The translations under genes were made by a program, and so were the position numbers. Below the pieces are notes generated by a model. It was not told where the DNA came from. It saw nothing but the letters and a program-made list of their open reading frames with translations, and did no database searches. From Luteipulveratus halotolerans (GTDB lineage Bacteria; Actinomycetota; Actinomycetes; Actinomycetales; Dermatophilaceae): DNA of 64,000 bases. The stretch spans positions 2,170,001-2,234,000 of the forward strand of contig NZ_LAIR01000002.1 of the NCBI RefSeq assembly GCF_001247745.1. The letters run 5' to 3'. This document shows, one piece after another, positions 8,549-20,194 of this stretch (within the stretch, counting starts at the first letter, position 1; the number at the start of each line of letters is the position of its first letter).

Positions 8549-9616
8549 ATGACGACACTCGCCGAGGTCGGCCGCATGCGGCTGGTCTCTCAACGACTCG
8601 TACCCGCCCACGGCACCGCCGCGGAGGTGGTGCGCTGGATGACGTGTACGCAGGCGCAGGACTTCCCGGCCGCGCGTATCGCGGTCGCGCTGCGCACCGG
8701 CACGCGGTCGGTCGGCGAGGTCACGGCCGCGCTCGACGCCGGCGAGATCGTCCGCTCCTGGCCCATGCGCGGCACGCTGCACCTGGTCGCCGCCGAGGAC
8801 CTCGGCTGGATGCTCGACCTCACGCTCGACCGACAGACGCGTCAGGCTCGCGCCCGTCACGTCGAGCTCGGCATCACGGCCGAGGTGTACGACGCCGCCG
8901 AGCAGGTCACGCGCGATCTGCTCGGCCGCGGGCCTGCGCTGCGGGCCGACCTGATGGCTGCCTGGCAGGCAGCCGGAGTCGCGACACATGACCAGCGCGG
9001 CCCGCACCTCATCGGCATGCTCGCCCAGCGACAGGTCATCTGCCTCGGACCGATGATCGAGCGCAGCCAGGCGTTCGTGCTGAGCGAGCAGTGGATCACG
9101 ACACCTCGCCGCCTCGAGCGCGGCGAGGCCATCGTCGAGTGGGCACAGCGTTACTTCCGTAGCCACGGCCCGGCACCGCTGAAGGACTTCCTCTGGTGGA
9201 CCAAGCTGCTCGTCTCCGAGGTGCGTCCCCTGCTCGACGACATCCGAGAACCGTTGGGATCATTGATGATCGCCGGGGTCGAGTACTTCCACGACCCGCT
9301 CCTGCCCGACCTGTACGCCGAGCACCGCCGCGCCACCGCGCGCCCGCTCCTGCTGCCCTCGTTCGACGAGATCCTGCTCGGCTACGGCGACCGCTCCCCC
9401 GCCCTCGACGACGGCGACATCGACCACGTCGTCCCCGGCAAGAACGGGTTCTTCCACCCGACCGTCATGCACCGCGGCCGCATCGTCGCGACCTGGCGCC
9501 GACCCGCCGTCCCCGGCGACGCCGTCACCGCCACGCCCTTCACCAGCCTGCCTTCCGCCGTCGAGCGCGCGCTGCCACGCCTGAGCGCCCGGCTGCCGCA
9601 CGACCGATCGATATGA
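8549..9616 (+). CDS. AlkZ-like winged-helix DNA glycosylase (HTH_42 family)
   Basis: A 355-residue winged-helix protein of the PF06224 family, which holds the glycosylase AlkZ (unhooks azinomycin crosslinks) and E. coli YcaQ. The segment TCTQAQDFPAARIAVALR contains Gln35-Ala-Gln37, matching the catalytic Gln-x-Gln of AlkZ rather than the Gln-x-Asp of YcaQ. WPMRGTLHLVAAEDLGWML is the next conserved block. The protein probably removes bulky alkylated bases or opens interstrand crosslinks. It starts from a leaderless-type promoter and is followed closely by the ATP-grasp gene, which has its own. No toxin-synthesis cluster is visible, so housekeeping or environmental protection is likelier than self-resistance. 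Confidence 0.82.
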   Translation: MTTLAEVGRMRLVSQRLVPAHGTAAEVVRWMTCTQAQDFPAARIAVALRTGTRSVGEVTAALDAGEIVRSWPMRGTLHLVAAEDLGWMLDLTLDRQTRQARARHVELGITAEVYDAAEQVTRDLLGRGPALRADLMAAWQAAGVATHDQRGPHLIGMLAQRQVICLGPMIERSQAFVLSEQWITTPRRLERGEAIVEWAQRYFRSHGPAPLKDFLWWTKLLVSEVRPLLDDIREPLGSLMIAGVEYFHDPLLPDLYAEHRRATARPLLLPSFDEILLGYGDRSPALDDGDIDHVVPGKNGFFHPTVMHRGRIVATWRRPAVPGDAVTATPFTSLPSAVERALPRLSARLPHDRSI

Positions 9617-9642
9617 GCATGCAGCCGGCGCCGCCGATTCAC

Positions 9643-9648
9643 TAGCCT
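9643..9648 (+). promoter_or_regulatory. -10 element TAGCCT of a probable leaderless promoter
   Basis: TAGCCT ends seven bases before the ATG at 9656, with no ribosome binding site between. Confidence 0.6.
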
Positions 9649-9655
9649 CGCCGCC

Positions 9656-11011
9656 ATGGCAGACGCCGCCCGCATCACCGCTCACCTCCAGCAGGTCGCC
9701 TCTGGTCCAGTGCAGCGCACGGCTGTCGTCATCGTGTGCTCAGCACTCGCGGGCGCCACCGCCCGCATCGACGCACTCCGTGCGGACGGAGCGGGCGACA
9801 TCCTGGTGCTCGCCCTCGGAGCAGGCACCGGACCGCTGCCAGAGGGCGACGACGTCACCTGCGTGATCTGCCCCGGCCCACTGATCACATCGATCGCTGA
9901 GGAGATCCCGCTCTGGCAGCAGTTCGTCGACGACCCGCCCGCCGAGGCGCGCGACGCGCTGGCCGCCTTCGACCCGGCCGGTGACGCCCTGGTGGTGTGC
10001 CAGCTGCCTGTGACGCTCGACTCGTACGCCGGGCGCACCACACTCGGTGGCCGGCCACCGGCGTACACCGCCCTGGAGGACAAGACGCTGTCCGCGCAGC
10101 TGTGGCACGACGCAGGCGTGCCCCACAGCCCGGAAGCCGTCGTCCCGGTGAGCCGAGATGCGTTGCTGCGCACCTTGTCTCAGCTCGATCAAGGCCACGG
10201 CACGGTGTGGTCGGCCGACGCCTCGGACGGCATCAACGGCGGCGCCGACCGGGTGTTCTGGGTCCGCGACGAGGCCACGGCCGCGACGGCGTACGACGCG
10301 TTGCGCGGGTGCGCCGAGCGCGCGCGGCTGATGCCCTTCCTCGAGGGCGTCCCGTGCAGCATCCACGGCATCGTGCTCTCGGACGGGGTCGCCGTGCTGC
10401 GTCCGGTCGAGCTCGTCGTACTGCGTCGACCCGGCTCGGCGAAGTTCGTGTACGCCGGCATCTCGACGGGCTGGGACCCCGCGCCGAGCGACCGGGCCGC
10501 GATGCGCGACGGCGCACGTGCGGTCGGCGAGACGCTGCGCGCACGTCACGGCTACCGCGGCGCGTTCGGCATCGACGGTGTCATGACCGTCGACGGGTTC
10601 CGGCCGCACGAGCTCAACCCGCGGTTCACCGGCGGCATCAACGCCATCGCCAAAGGGCTGCCCGACCTGCCCCTCAACCGCCTGCACGACCTGGTCCTGC
10701 GTGGCGGCGACATCGGGGTGAGCGCGACCGACCTGGAAGACGTCGTGCTCACCGCCGCCGACGAGCGGCGCTACGGGTCGGCCTACGTCATCACCCGGGC
10801 CGTCCGACCGATCGAGACGACCTCCGAACCCGTCGACGGCGGCACCCTGGAGGTCGGCCCCCACCTCGCCGGCGGTCTGGTCCGCTACGTACCTGACCTG
10901 GTGCGGCCCGGGCAACGGCTGGCGCCGACGGCCGTCGAGATGTTCGCGGCCGCCGACCAGCGGTGGGGCACCGGGCTCGGACCGCTGAGCGCGGCACCCG
11001 ACGTCCGCTGA
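9656..11011 (+). CDS. ATP-grasp domain protein
   Basis: A 451-residue protein with a short N-terminal Rossmann-like region, then an ATP-grasp fold. TALEDKTLSAQLWHDAGVP resembles the start of the grasp domain, FLEGVPCSIHGIVLSDGVAV the central strand pair, and FGIDGVMTVDGFRPHELNPRFTGG the end, with metal-binding Glu and Asn in HELNPR. Such enzymes join a carboxylate to an amine or thiol with ATP. The acceptor is unknown, and no partner biosynthetic genes lie nearby. The permease gene begins 25 bases downstream from its own promoter, so functional linkage is possible but weak. Confidence 0.75.
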   Translation: MADAARITAHLQQVASGPVQRTAVVIVCSALAGATARIDALRADGAGDILVLALGAGTGPLPEGDDVTCVICPGPLITSIAEEIPLWQQFVDDPPAEARDALAAFDPAGDALVVCQLPVTLDSYAGRTTLGGRPPAYTALEDKTLSAQLWHDAGVPHSPEAVVPVSRDALLRTLSQLDQGHGTVWSADASDGINGGADRVFWVRDEATAATAYDALRGCAERARLMPFLEGVPCSIHGIVLSDGVAVLRPVELVVLRRPGSAKFVYAGISTGWDPAPSDRAAMRDGARAVGETLRARHGYRGAFGIDGVMTVDGFRPHELNPRFTGGINAIAKGLPDLPLNRLHDLVLRGGDIGVSATDLEDVVLTAADERRYGSAYVITRAVRPIETTSEPVDGGTLEVGPHLAGGLVRYVPDLVRPGQRLAPTAVEMFAAADQRWGTGLGPLSAAPDVR

Positions 11012-11022
11012 GCCCGTACCTC

Positions 11023-11028
11023 TACGCT
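11023..11028 (+). promoter_or_regulatory. -10 element TACGCT of a probable leaderless promoter
   Basis: TACGCT ends eight bases before the GTG at 11037, directly after the stop of the ATP-grasp gene. Confidence 0.5.
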
Positions 11029-11036
11029 GTGCGCTC

Positions 11037-12980
11037 GTGACCACCAACTCCGGGCGTTTCAAGGCATGGTTCCTCGACGCCCAGCAGGCGGATCCCGGCG
11101 GCTACTACGAGGACGAGCACGAGGCCCGTACGCAGGATCACGTCCAGCCCTGGTGGCGCGTCATGTGCCTGACCGGCGTGGACTACTTCTCCACGCTCGG
11201 CTATCAGCCGGGGATCGCCGCGCTCGCAGCCGGCGCCGTCGCACCGGTCGCCACGCTCGTCCTGGTGCTCATCACGCTGTTCGGCGCGCTGCCGATGTAT
11301 CGCCGGGTCGCCCGCGAGAGCCCCCACGGCGACGGCAGCCTGTCGATGCTGGAGCGGCTGCTGGCGTACTGGCCGAGCAAGCTGCTGGTCCTCGCCCTGC
11401 TCGGGTTCGTCGCCACCGGCTTCATCATCACGATCACCCTGTCGTCGGCCGACGCGAGCGCGCACCTGGTCGAGAACCCGCTGCTGCACGACCCGCTGCA
11501 CGGGCAGGAGGTGCTCATCACGCTCGTCCTGATCGCCCTGCTCGCCGCCGTCTTCCTGAAGGGGTTCAAGGAGGCGATCGGGGTCGCCGTCGTGCTCGTC
11601 GTGATCTACCTCGGCCTGAGCGCCATCGTCGTCGCCGACGGACTGGTCGAGGCGATCACCCACCCCGACCTGTTCTCACGATGGACCGACGCACTCGAGC
11701 TCGAGCACACCGTGCCGCTCGGCGTGATCGGCGCCGCACTGCTGGTGTTCCCGGCACTCGCGCTCGGCCTGTCCGGTTTCGAGACCGGCGTCGTCGTCAT
11801 GCCCTTGGTCAAGGGCGACCCGTCCGACACGGTCGAGCGTCCTGAGGGCCGCATCCGCAACGCCAAGAAGCTGCTCACCACGGCAGCACTCATCATGAGC
11901 GTGATGCTGATCAGCTCGTCGCTGGTCACGACGCTGCTCATCCCCGAAGCGGAGTTCGAGGACGGCGGCAAGGCCAACGGCCGTGCCCTCGCCTACCTCG
12001 CGCACGAGCGGCTCGGGGAGACGTTCGGGACGGCGTACGACATCGCGACCATCGGCATCCTGTGGTTCGCCGGGGCCTCAGCGATGGCGGGCCTGCTCAA
12101 CATCGTCCCGCGCTACCTGCCGCGCTACGGCATGGCGCCCGACTGGGCCCGCTCCACACGGCCGCTCGTGGTCATCCTCAGCCTCATCGCCGCTGCCGTC
12201 ACGATCTTCTTCAAGGCCAGCGTCGACGACCAGGCCGGCGCGTACGCGACCGGTGTCCTCGCGCTGATGGCGTCGGCTGCCGTTGCGGTGTTCCTGACCG
12301 AGCTGCGCCGCGGGCACCGTCGCCCTGCTGCGCTGTTCGCCGTCGTCAGTCTGATCTTCGTCTACACACTCGGCGACACGATCCTCAAGGAGCCCTCGGG
12401 CCTGCTGCTCGCGCTGCTGTTCATCGCGGCGATCATCGTCGTCAGCGTCACCTCGCGCATCAAGCGCAGCACCGAGCTGCGCGTCCAGAGCGTCGTCATC
12501 GACGACGCGGCCCAGGACCTGCTCGACACCGCGATCGCCGACCCCCGGCCGATCCGGTTCATCGCCAACAAGCTGCAGGCCGGCGACGACGAGGAGTACG
12601 ACGAGAAGATGGTCGAGGTCATGCTCGACAACCATCTCAGCGACGGTGACGACCGCATCTTCCTCGAGGTCGAGGTCGTCGACGCCAGCGAGTTCGCGAC
12701 CCGCGTCGACGTCACCAGCGTCCGGGTCGGGCAGCACCGCATCCTGCGCGCCACGGGGTCGAGCGTGCCCAACGCGATCGCGGCGATGATGCTGCACGTG
12801 CGTGACCTGGACGACCAGGTGCCGCACGTCTACTTCGAGTGGAGCGAGCGGGCGCCCGGTCAGAACGCGTTGCGCTTCCTGCTGGCCGGTGAGGGTGACA
12901 TCCCGCCGCTCACGCACGAGATCCTGCGCCGCGCGGAGCCCGATGAGTCACGCCGCCCGCAGGTGCACGTCGGCGGCTGA
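11037..12980 (+). CDS. APC superfamily amino acid permease with C-terminal cytosolic domain
   Basis: A 647-residue membrane protein. After about 40 polar residues, WWRVMCLTGVDYFSTLGYQPGIAAL gives the first transmembrane segment with a substrate-binding unwound Gly region. About a dozen hydrophobic segments follow to roughly residue 480 (for example LLVLALLGFVATGFIITITL and LVVILSLIAAAVTIFF). The last 160 residues are soluble and acidic (RVQSVVIDDAAQDLLDTAI onward), as in large actinobacterial APC/KUP-like permeases. The substrate cannot be named. The GTG start is preferred because of the -10 hexamer just upstream. The gene converges on the ATPase gene with six bases between. Confidence 0.85.
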   Translation: MTTNSGRFKAWFLDAQQADPGGYYEDEHEARTQDHVQPWWRVMCLTGVDYFSTLGYQPGIAALAAGAVAPVATLVLVLITLFGALPMYRRVARESPHGDGSLSMLERLLAYWPSKLLVLALLGFVATGFIITITLSSADASAHLVENPLLHDPLHGQEVLITLVLIALLAAVFLKGFKEAIGVAVVLVVIYLGLSAIVVADGLVEAITHPDLFSRWTDALELEHTVPLGVIGAALLVFPALALGLSGFETGVVVMPLVKGDPSDTVERPEGRIRNAKKLLTTAALIMSVMLISSSLVTTLLIPEAEFEDGGKANGRALAYLAHERLGETFGTAYDIATIGILWFAGASAMAGLLNIVPRYLPRYGMAPDWARSTRPLVVILSLIAAAVTIFFKASVDDQAGAYATGVLALMASAAVAVFLTELRRGHRRPAALFAVVSLIFVYTLGDTILKEPSGLLLALLFIAAIIVVSVTSRIKRSTELRVQSVVIDDAAQDLLDTAIADPRPIRFIANKLQAGDDEEYDEKMVEVMLDNHLSDGDDRIFLEVEVVDASEFATRVDVTSVRVGQHRILRATGSSVPNAIAAMMLHVRDLDDQVPHVYFEWSERAPGQNALRFLLAGEGDIPPLTHEILRRAEPDESRRPQVHVGG

Positions 12981-12986
12981 GGCGTC

Positions 12987-14183
12987 TCAGCGCCTGCTCC
13001 CCCACTCCCACTGCGGGGTCGTGAGCATGCCCTGCCCTTCGACGAACGTCTCGCCGAGATCCTTGACGAGCCGCACGCCCCGCGCCGGCGAACCGAGACC
13101 GGTGTCGGCGTCGTCGTCATCGGTGACCTCCAGCGCGTCGATGAGCGGTGCGGCGTGGGTGACGACCAGCACCTGGGTGTACGCCGACGCCTGCCGGACC
13201 AGCCGCGCCAACGGAGCCAGCAGGTCGGGGTGCAGCGAGGTCTCGGGCTCGTTGAGCACCATCAGACCCGGCGGCGAGACGGTGAGCAGCGCGGCCGCCC
13301 ACAGCAGGTAGCGCAGCGTGCCGTCGGACAGCTCGGCCACCGACAACGGTCGCAGCATGCCCGGCTGGTGCAGCTGCAGGTCGAACCGGCCGTCCGCCAC
13401 CGAGACCTCGAGCCGGGCGCCGTCGAACGCGTCGGCGACCGCCGCGTCGAGCTCGCGACTGCCGTTCTCACGGATCGTCTGGATCGCCGCGGCCAGGTCG
13501 GCTCCGTCGTCGGCGAGCACCGGCGTACGGGTGCCGATCGCCACCTGACGGGCCGGAGCTGCTGCGTCGCTGCGGAACCCGTCGTAGAACCGCCAGCCGC
13601 GCATCATCCGGCGCACCGCGATGAGCTCGGGCGTGCTGAACGGGTCGGACAGCTCGCTGACCATGCTCTCCCACGGGGCGACGCCCCGGGTGAGCTCACG
13701 CCAGCCACGCCCGTCGCGCGCCTCGACCACCGACCAGCGCCGACGGACGAGCACCGATCCCGGACGCATGACAGGACCGCTCCAGACGACCTCGCGCTTG
13801 ATCTCGGGGTCACGCAGGAAAGCCGACTCGGAGCCGGGCGCCTGCTGCGGCAGCCCGAGGTCGACGAGATAGCCGAAGTCGTCGGACGCGAAACCGAGGC
13901 GCAGACTGATCGGCCCCTTGCGTACGGTGCCCTGCACCTCGTGCCCACCGGTGCGCGCGCCACCCAGCGTGGCCGGGCCCGCCCACAGCGCCGACCCGAG
14001 GCCGCCCTCACGCGCGAGCGACCCGACGACCTCACCGCGGCTGCACCCGGCCAGCAGGCGCAGCGCGCGGTAGAGGCTGGACTTGCCGCTGCCGTTGGCA
14101 CCGGTCACGACGTCGAGGCCGTGCAGCGGCACGACGACGTCACGCAGCGACCGGTAGCCGGAGACAGCGATCGTCCTGAGCAT
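12987..14183 (-). CDS. AAA/ABC-type ATPase of the RecF/OLD-like group
   Basis: A 398-residue ATPase. It opens MLRTIAVSGYRSLRDVVVPL, the usual start of RecF-like P-loop proteins, then Walker A in GANGSGKSSLYRAL (about residue 30). The signature SVAELSDGTLRYL, Walker B in LMVLNEPETSLHPDL and a switch His in VLVVTHAAPL all occur in the C-terminal third. There is no TOPRIM or nuclease domain after the ATPase, unlike true OLD nucleases, so it may be a stand-alone SMC-like ATPase. A -10 hexamer six bases before the ATG suggests a leaderless transcript. Its function is not established. Confidence 0.82.
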   Translation of the reverse strand: MLRTIAVSGYRSLRDVVVPLHGLDVVTGANGSGKSSLYRALRLLAGCSRGEVVGSLAREGGLGSALWAGPATLGGARTGGHEVQGTVRKGPISLRLGFASDDFGYLVDLGLPQQAPGSESAFLRDPEIKREVVWSGPVMRPGSVLVRRRWSVVEARDGRGWRELTRGVAPWESMVSELSDPFSTPELIAVRRMMRGWRFYDGFRSDAAAPARQVAIGTRTPVLADDGADLAAAIQTIRENGSRELDAAVADAFDGARLEVSVADGRFDLQLHQPGMLRPLSVAELSDGTLRYLLWAAALLTVSPPGLMVLNEPETSLHPDLLAPLARLVRQASAYTQVLVVTHAAPLIDALEVTDDDDADTGLGSPARGVRLVKDLGETFVEGQGMLTTPQWEWGSRR

Positions 14184-14189
14184 GCGCCC

Positions 14190-14195
14190 AACCTA
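14190..14195 (-). promoter_or_regulatory. -10 element TAGGTT of a probable leaderless promoter
   Basis: On the minus strand TAGGTT ends six bases before the ATG at 14183, in the 29-base gap after the secreted-protein gene. Confidence 0.5.
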
Positions 14196-14212
14196 CGGGC
14201 GCGGTACGACGC

Positions 14213-14680
14213 TCAGACCGCGCAGCGGCCCCACAGCCCCAGCTCGGTGCGCACCTTCGCCTTCAGCACCTGGCAGCCGACCTGGTCGGTGCCGAGGTCA
14301 CGCACCGACCAGCCCTTCGAGGTGTGGCGCAGGACGACCTGCGCCGGGTCGACGTCCGAGCTCTTCGGAGCCACGAGCGCGGACGCCCAGCGCGCGTCAC
14401 GCGTCGACACCCGGATGGCGGTGACGACGACGCCCGTCGGAGGAACCTCACCGAGCAGTGGACTCCGCTCGACCGCGCGCGTGATCGCCGCCTTCGTCGC
14501 TGCACTGGGCGCGCTCGTCCGAGGCTTCGCGGTGACACGCGAGGTGGTCGCGTCGGTCACGTGGACCACGGCACGCCCGCCGGAAACCGTTGCGGTGGAA
14601 GCAGATCCGGCATCTGCGCCGGATACCATGCCGACGCCGATCAGACCGGCGGCTGCGATGGACAGGAGGGTGCGCTTCAT
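14213..14680 (-). CDS. Small secreted protein of unknown function
   Basis: A 155-residue protein with a clear signal peptide: MKRTLLSIAAAGLIGVGMVS, with a likely cut after ADA near residue 25. The mature part has a Thr/Ser/Ala-rich stretch, then a compact domain ending QVGCQVLKAKVRTELGLWGRCAV, whose two cysteines probably form a disulfide outside the cell. The start follows AGAAGGAGC, a good ribosome binding site. I do not recognise the family. It lies just upstream of the ATPase gene, which seems to have its own promoter. Confidence 0.72.
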   Translation of the reverse strand: MKRTLLSIAAAGLIGVGMVSGADAGSASTATVSGGRAVVHVTDATTSRVTAKPRTSAPSAATKAAITRAVERSPLLGEVPPTGVVVTAIRVSTRDARWASALVAPKSSDVDPAQVVLRHTSKGWSVRDLGTDQVGCQVLKAKVRTELGLWGRCAV

Positions 14681-14842
14681 CTGGTGGTGCTCCTTCTGCG
14701 GCCTCACGGCCGCGTCCCCGAGTGGTACCGACAAGACCGTCGGCACCCGGGCAGACGTCGCAGTGCCCTGCGGGGTTGGGTGCCGCGTGCGGCACGTGAC
14801 CGGACCGTGATGCAACGGCCCGGCAGGAGGCAGGATGGGCGC

Positions 14843-15940
14843 ATGCCGACGACCGAGATCGAGAGCCTCGACCAGCTTGACGCCGTGCTCCGCAGCGGCC
14901 GCTCCTTGCAGGGTCTGCGACTGCAAGGGCTCGACCTCACCGGTGATGTCGGCGAGCGGCTGCTCGCCCACGGCACCGCGGGCGTGGTCGTGCTCGGCGG
15001 CGTCCTCACGCCCCGGCTCGAGCACGAGCTGCGCGCCCAGGGCGCCACGATCTTCCCGACCGACCCGTCCGCGCCCGTCGATCCCTACCGCGCGCGGCTG
15101 TACGCCCCCACCGAGCTGTACGACGGTCTGCTCACCGATGGGTACGACGCCACGCCCGACGCGCGTGCCTACGTCTGGTCGCAGGACGCGGACAGCTCGC
15201 GCGACGCCTACGTGACGCTGCTGCGCGCCATTCACGACCACTCCATGTCCGATTCCCTGGACGAGCTGCTCGAGGGCCGCCACGTCGTGGGAGTGATGGG
15301 CGGCCACGCCGTCGAGCGCGGCACCCCGGCGTACGCCGACGCCGCCCGCCTCGGCCACGACCTCGCCGAGGCGGGTCTGCTCGTCGCCACTGGTGGCGGA
15401 CCGGGCGCCATGGAGGCCGCCAACCTCGGTGCCGCCTGCGCCGACCCGACCGCACTGGACGCTGCGCTCGCGCAGCTCGCCGCGGTGCCGTCGTTCCGCC
15501 CGTCCGTGCAGGACTGGGCGCGGTCGGCCTCGGACGTGCGCGCGGCGTACGTCGACCCGCATGACGGCTGCCGCAGCATCGGGGTGCCGACCTGGTTCTA
15601 CGGGCACGAGCCGCCCAACCTGTTCGCGGACGCGGTCGCGAAGTTCTTCTCCAACGCGCTGCGCGAGGACATCCTGCTCGCGCGCTGCGATGCGGGCGTG
15701 GTCGTGCTGCCGGGCGCCGCCGGGACGGTGCAGGAGATCTTCCAGCTGGTGACGCGGCTGTACTACGCGCGCGAGGGCACGCAGGTCGCACCGCTCGCGC
15801 TGGTCGGCAAGCAGCACTGGAGTGAGACCGTGCCCGTCTGGCCCGCGCTGGAAGCGCTCGGGCGCGACCGTGCCCTGGGCCGGGCGATCCACCTGGTCGA
15901 CTCGACCGGTGAGGCGGCCGAGCTGGTCACCGCGAGCGGG

Positions 15941-15958
<18 letters not shown>
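14843..15958 (+). CDS. LOG family (Rossmann-fold nucleotide-binding) protein
   Basis: A 371-residue cytosolic protein related to lysine decarboxylase-like LOG phosphoribohydrolases and the E. coli nucleosidase PpnN. VVGVMGGHAVERGTPAYADA opens the Rossmann core (about residue 150), followed by LVATGGGPGAMEAANLG, the conserved Gly-rich Glu motif. The usual PGGxGTxxE catalytic motif appears as VVLPGAAGTVQEIFQ, with Ala for the second Gly. The extra N-terminal 140 residues mark the long form. It probably cleaves nucleoside monophosphates at the glycosidic bond. AGGAGGCAGG provides the ribosome binding site. The 3' end overlaps the convergent UvrA-like gene by 18 bases. Confidence 0.82.
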
Positions 15959-18319
<2,361 letters not shown>

Positions 18320-18326
18320 GCGAGCG

Positions 18327-18332
18327 ACCTTA
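18327..18332 (-). promoter_or_regulatory. -10 element TAAGGT of a probable leaderless promoter
   Basis: TAAGGT on the minus strand ends seven bases before the ATG at 18319. It overlaps the last codons of the upstream lysE-type gene. Confidence 0.55.
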
Positions 18333-18971
18333 TCCACGCTCACTGACGGCGAGGGTCGCACCGAGGCCGATCATCATGACGCCACCGGTCGCGCCGAGGG
18401 CGTCCAGCCGCTGCGGCCTGCGGGCGAACCAGTCGCGTGCGGTGCCGGCGGCCAGCGCCCACACGCTGTCCGAGCAGACGGCGAGCAGCGCGAACACGGT
18501 GCCGAGCGCGGCGATCTGCAGCCCGCTGTGCCCGGCCCCGGCATCGACGAACTGCGGCAGGAACGCCACGAAGAAGACGATGGTCTTGGGGTTGGTCGCG
18601 CCCACGACCAGACCGGTACGCACCGCGTGCGACCGGCGTACGGACGTCGCGCCGTGAGGCTCGGCGAGCGCCTCGCGCGCGTCGGCACGGTGCCGGATCG
18701 CCTGGATGCCCAGCCACACGACGTACGCCGCGCCGGCGAGCTTGACGACGGTGTACGCGGCCGCGCTGGCCGCGACCACCGCCCCGAGGCCGATCGCGAC
18801 CGCGGCCACCTGGACGAGCAGCCCCAGGGCGTTGCCGACGACCGACAGCAGGGCATCGCGGCGACCGACGGTGAGCGCACGACCGATGGTGAACAGCAGG
18901 CTCGGGCCCGGGACCTGCACGAACAGGAACGAGGCGAGCAGGAAGGCGAGCCACTGGCTGGTGCTGGGCAT
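18330..18971 (-). CDS. LysE/RhtB family amino acid exporter
   Basis: A 213-residue inner-membrane protein with about six hydrophobic helices. The N-terminus WLAFLLASFLFVQVPGPSLL carries the family's Pro-Gly-Pro hallmark at the end of helix 1, and GLVVGATNPKTIVFFVAFLP carries the conserved Asn-Pro-Lys motif of helix 4. Such proteins export basic or neutral amino acids when intracellular levels are high. No divergent LysG-type regulator is present. The gene lies 42 bases before the rlmN stop and 10 bases upstream of the UvrA-like start, in the same direction. Confidence 0.87.
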   Translation of the reverse strand: MPSTSQWLAFLLASFLFVQVPGPSLLFTIGRALTVGRRDALLSVVGNALGLLVQVAAVAIGLGAVVAASAAAYTVVKLAGAAYVVWLGIQAIRHRADAREALAEPHGATSVRRSHAVRTGLVVGATNPKTIVFFVAFLPQFVDAGAGHSGLQIAALGTVFALLAVCSDSVWALAAGTARDWFARRPQRLDALGATGGVMMIGLGATLAVSERG

Positions 18972-19013
18972 GGGCTCAGTCTGCCGCGACCGTGATGCCG
19001 GGGCGACCGGGAT

Positions 19014-20177
19014 TCAGGCGGTGGACGCCGCCAGCTGACCACAGGCGCCGTCGATGTCGGACCCTCGGGTGTCGCGCACGGTCGTCGGGATCCCGTGCGC
19101 GCGCAGCCGCTCGACGAAGTTCTGCTCGACGCCCCGACGCGACGCCGTCCACTTCGAGCCCGGCGTCGGGTTGAGCGGGATCGGGTTGACGTGGACCCAG
19201 CCCTTGCCGCGGGCGTTGAGCTTGTCGCCGAGCAGGTCGGCCCGCCAGCCGTGGTCGTTGATGTCCTTGATGAGGGCGTACTCGATCGAGACGCGTCGCC
19301 CGGTGGTGCGGTAGTAGCGGTACGCCGCGTCGAGCGCCTCGTCGACGGTCCAGCGGGTGTTGATCGGCACCAGCTCGTTGCGCAGCTCGTCGTCAGGGGC
19401 GTGCAGCGACAGCGCCAGCGTGACCGGGATGCCCTCCGCCGCGAGCTTGTCGATGGCCGGCACCAGACCGACCGTCGACATCGTGATGCCGCGCGCCGAC
19501 ATGCCCAGGCCGTCGGGTGCCGGATCGGTGAGGCGACGGATCGCGTTGATCGCCTGCCGGTAGTTGGCCAGCGCCTCGCCCATGCCCATGAACACCACGT
19601 TGGACACTCGCAGCGGCGACTCGACCTCGTCGTCACCGCCGTCGCCGAGGTCACCGTGGCGCAGCGCCCGCGCGCCGGCGACGACCTGCTCGACGATCTC
19701 TGCCGTGGACAGGTTGCGGGTCAGGCCCTCCTGGCCGGTGGCGCAGAACGGGCAGTTCATGCCGCAGCCGGCCTGGCTGGAGATGCACATCGTCACGCGG
19801 CCCGGGTAGCGCATGAGCACCGACTCGACGAGTGCGCCGTCGAACAGCCGCCACACCTGCTTGATCGTGGCGCCGCCGTCGGCCCGCAGCTCGCGCACGG
19901 GGGTCAGCAGGTCGGGCAGCAGTCCCGACACCAGCTGCTCACGTGCGGCCTTCGGGAGGTCGGTCATCGCGTCGGGGTCGGCGACGAGCCGCTCGAAGTA
20001 GTGCGTGGACAGCTGCTTGGCCCGGAAGCCCTTGTGCCCGAGCTCCTCGACGGCAGCCTTGCGCTCAGCGGCGTCGAGGTCGGCGAGGTGCTTCGGCGGC
20101 TTGCCCCGCCTCGGGGCCGCGAACGTCAGCTGACCCGGCTCGGGTCGGCGTACGGGATCGGGCAGGTCGGTGGTCAT
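19014..20177 (-). CDS. rlmN: Dual-specificity RNA methyltransferase RlmN
   Basis: A 387-residue radical-SAM enzyme that methylates C2 of A2503 in 23S rRNA and A37 of some tRNAs. The CxxxCxxC cluster motif is visible in SSQAGCGMNCPFCATGQEG (about residues 135-153). NVVFMGMGEALANY is the SAM-binding glycine-rich block. The catalytic Cys near the C-terminus is in GSDIDGACGQLA. The N-terminal FRAKQLSTHYFERLV is the RNA-binding helical part. Length is normal. It lies 17 bases after cdsA in the frr-cdsA-rlmN order usual for actinobacteria. Confidence 0.95.
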   Translation of the reverse strand: MTTDLPDPVRRPEPGQLTFAAPRRGKPPKHLADLDAAERKAAVEELGHKGFRAKQLSTHYFERLVADPDAMTDLPKAAREQLVSGLLPDLLTPVRELRADGGATIKQVWRLFDGALVESVLMRYPGRVTMCISSQAGCGMNCPFCATGQEGLTRNLSTAEIVEQVVAGARALRHGDLGDGGDDEVESPLRVSNVVFMGMGEALANYRQAINAIRRLTDPAPDGLGMSARGITMSTVGLVPAIDKLAAEGIPVTLALSLHAPDDELRNELVPINTRWTVDEALDAAYRYYRTTGRRVSIEYALIKDINDHGWRADLLGDKLNARGKGWVHVNPIPLNPTPGSKWTASRRGVEQNFVERLRAHGIPTTVRDTRGSDIDGACGQLAASTA

Positions 20178-20194
20178 CGCGTCATCGCCTTCGG

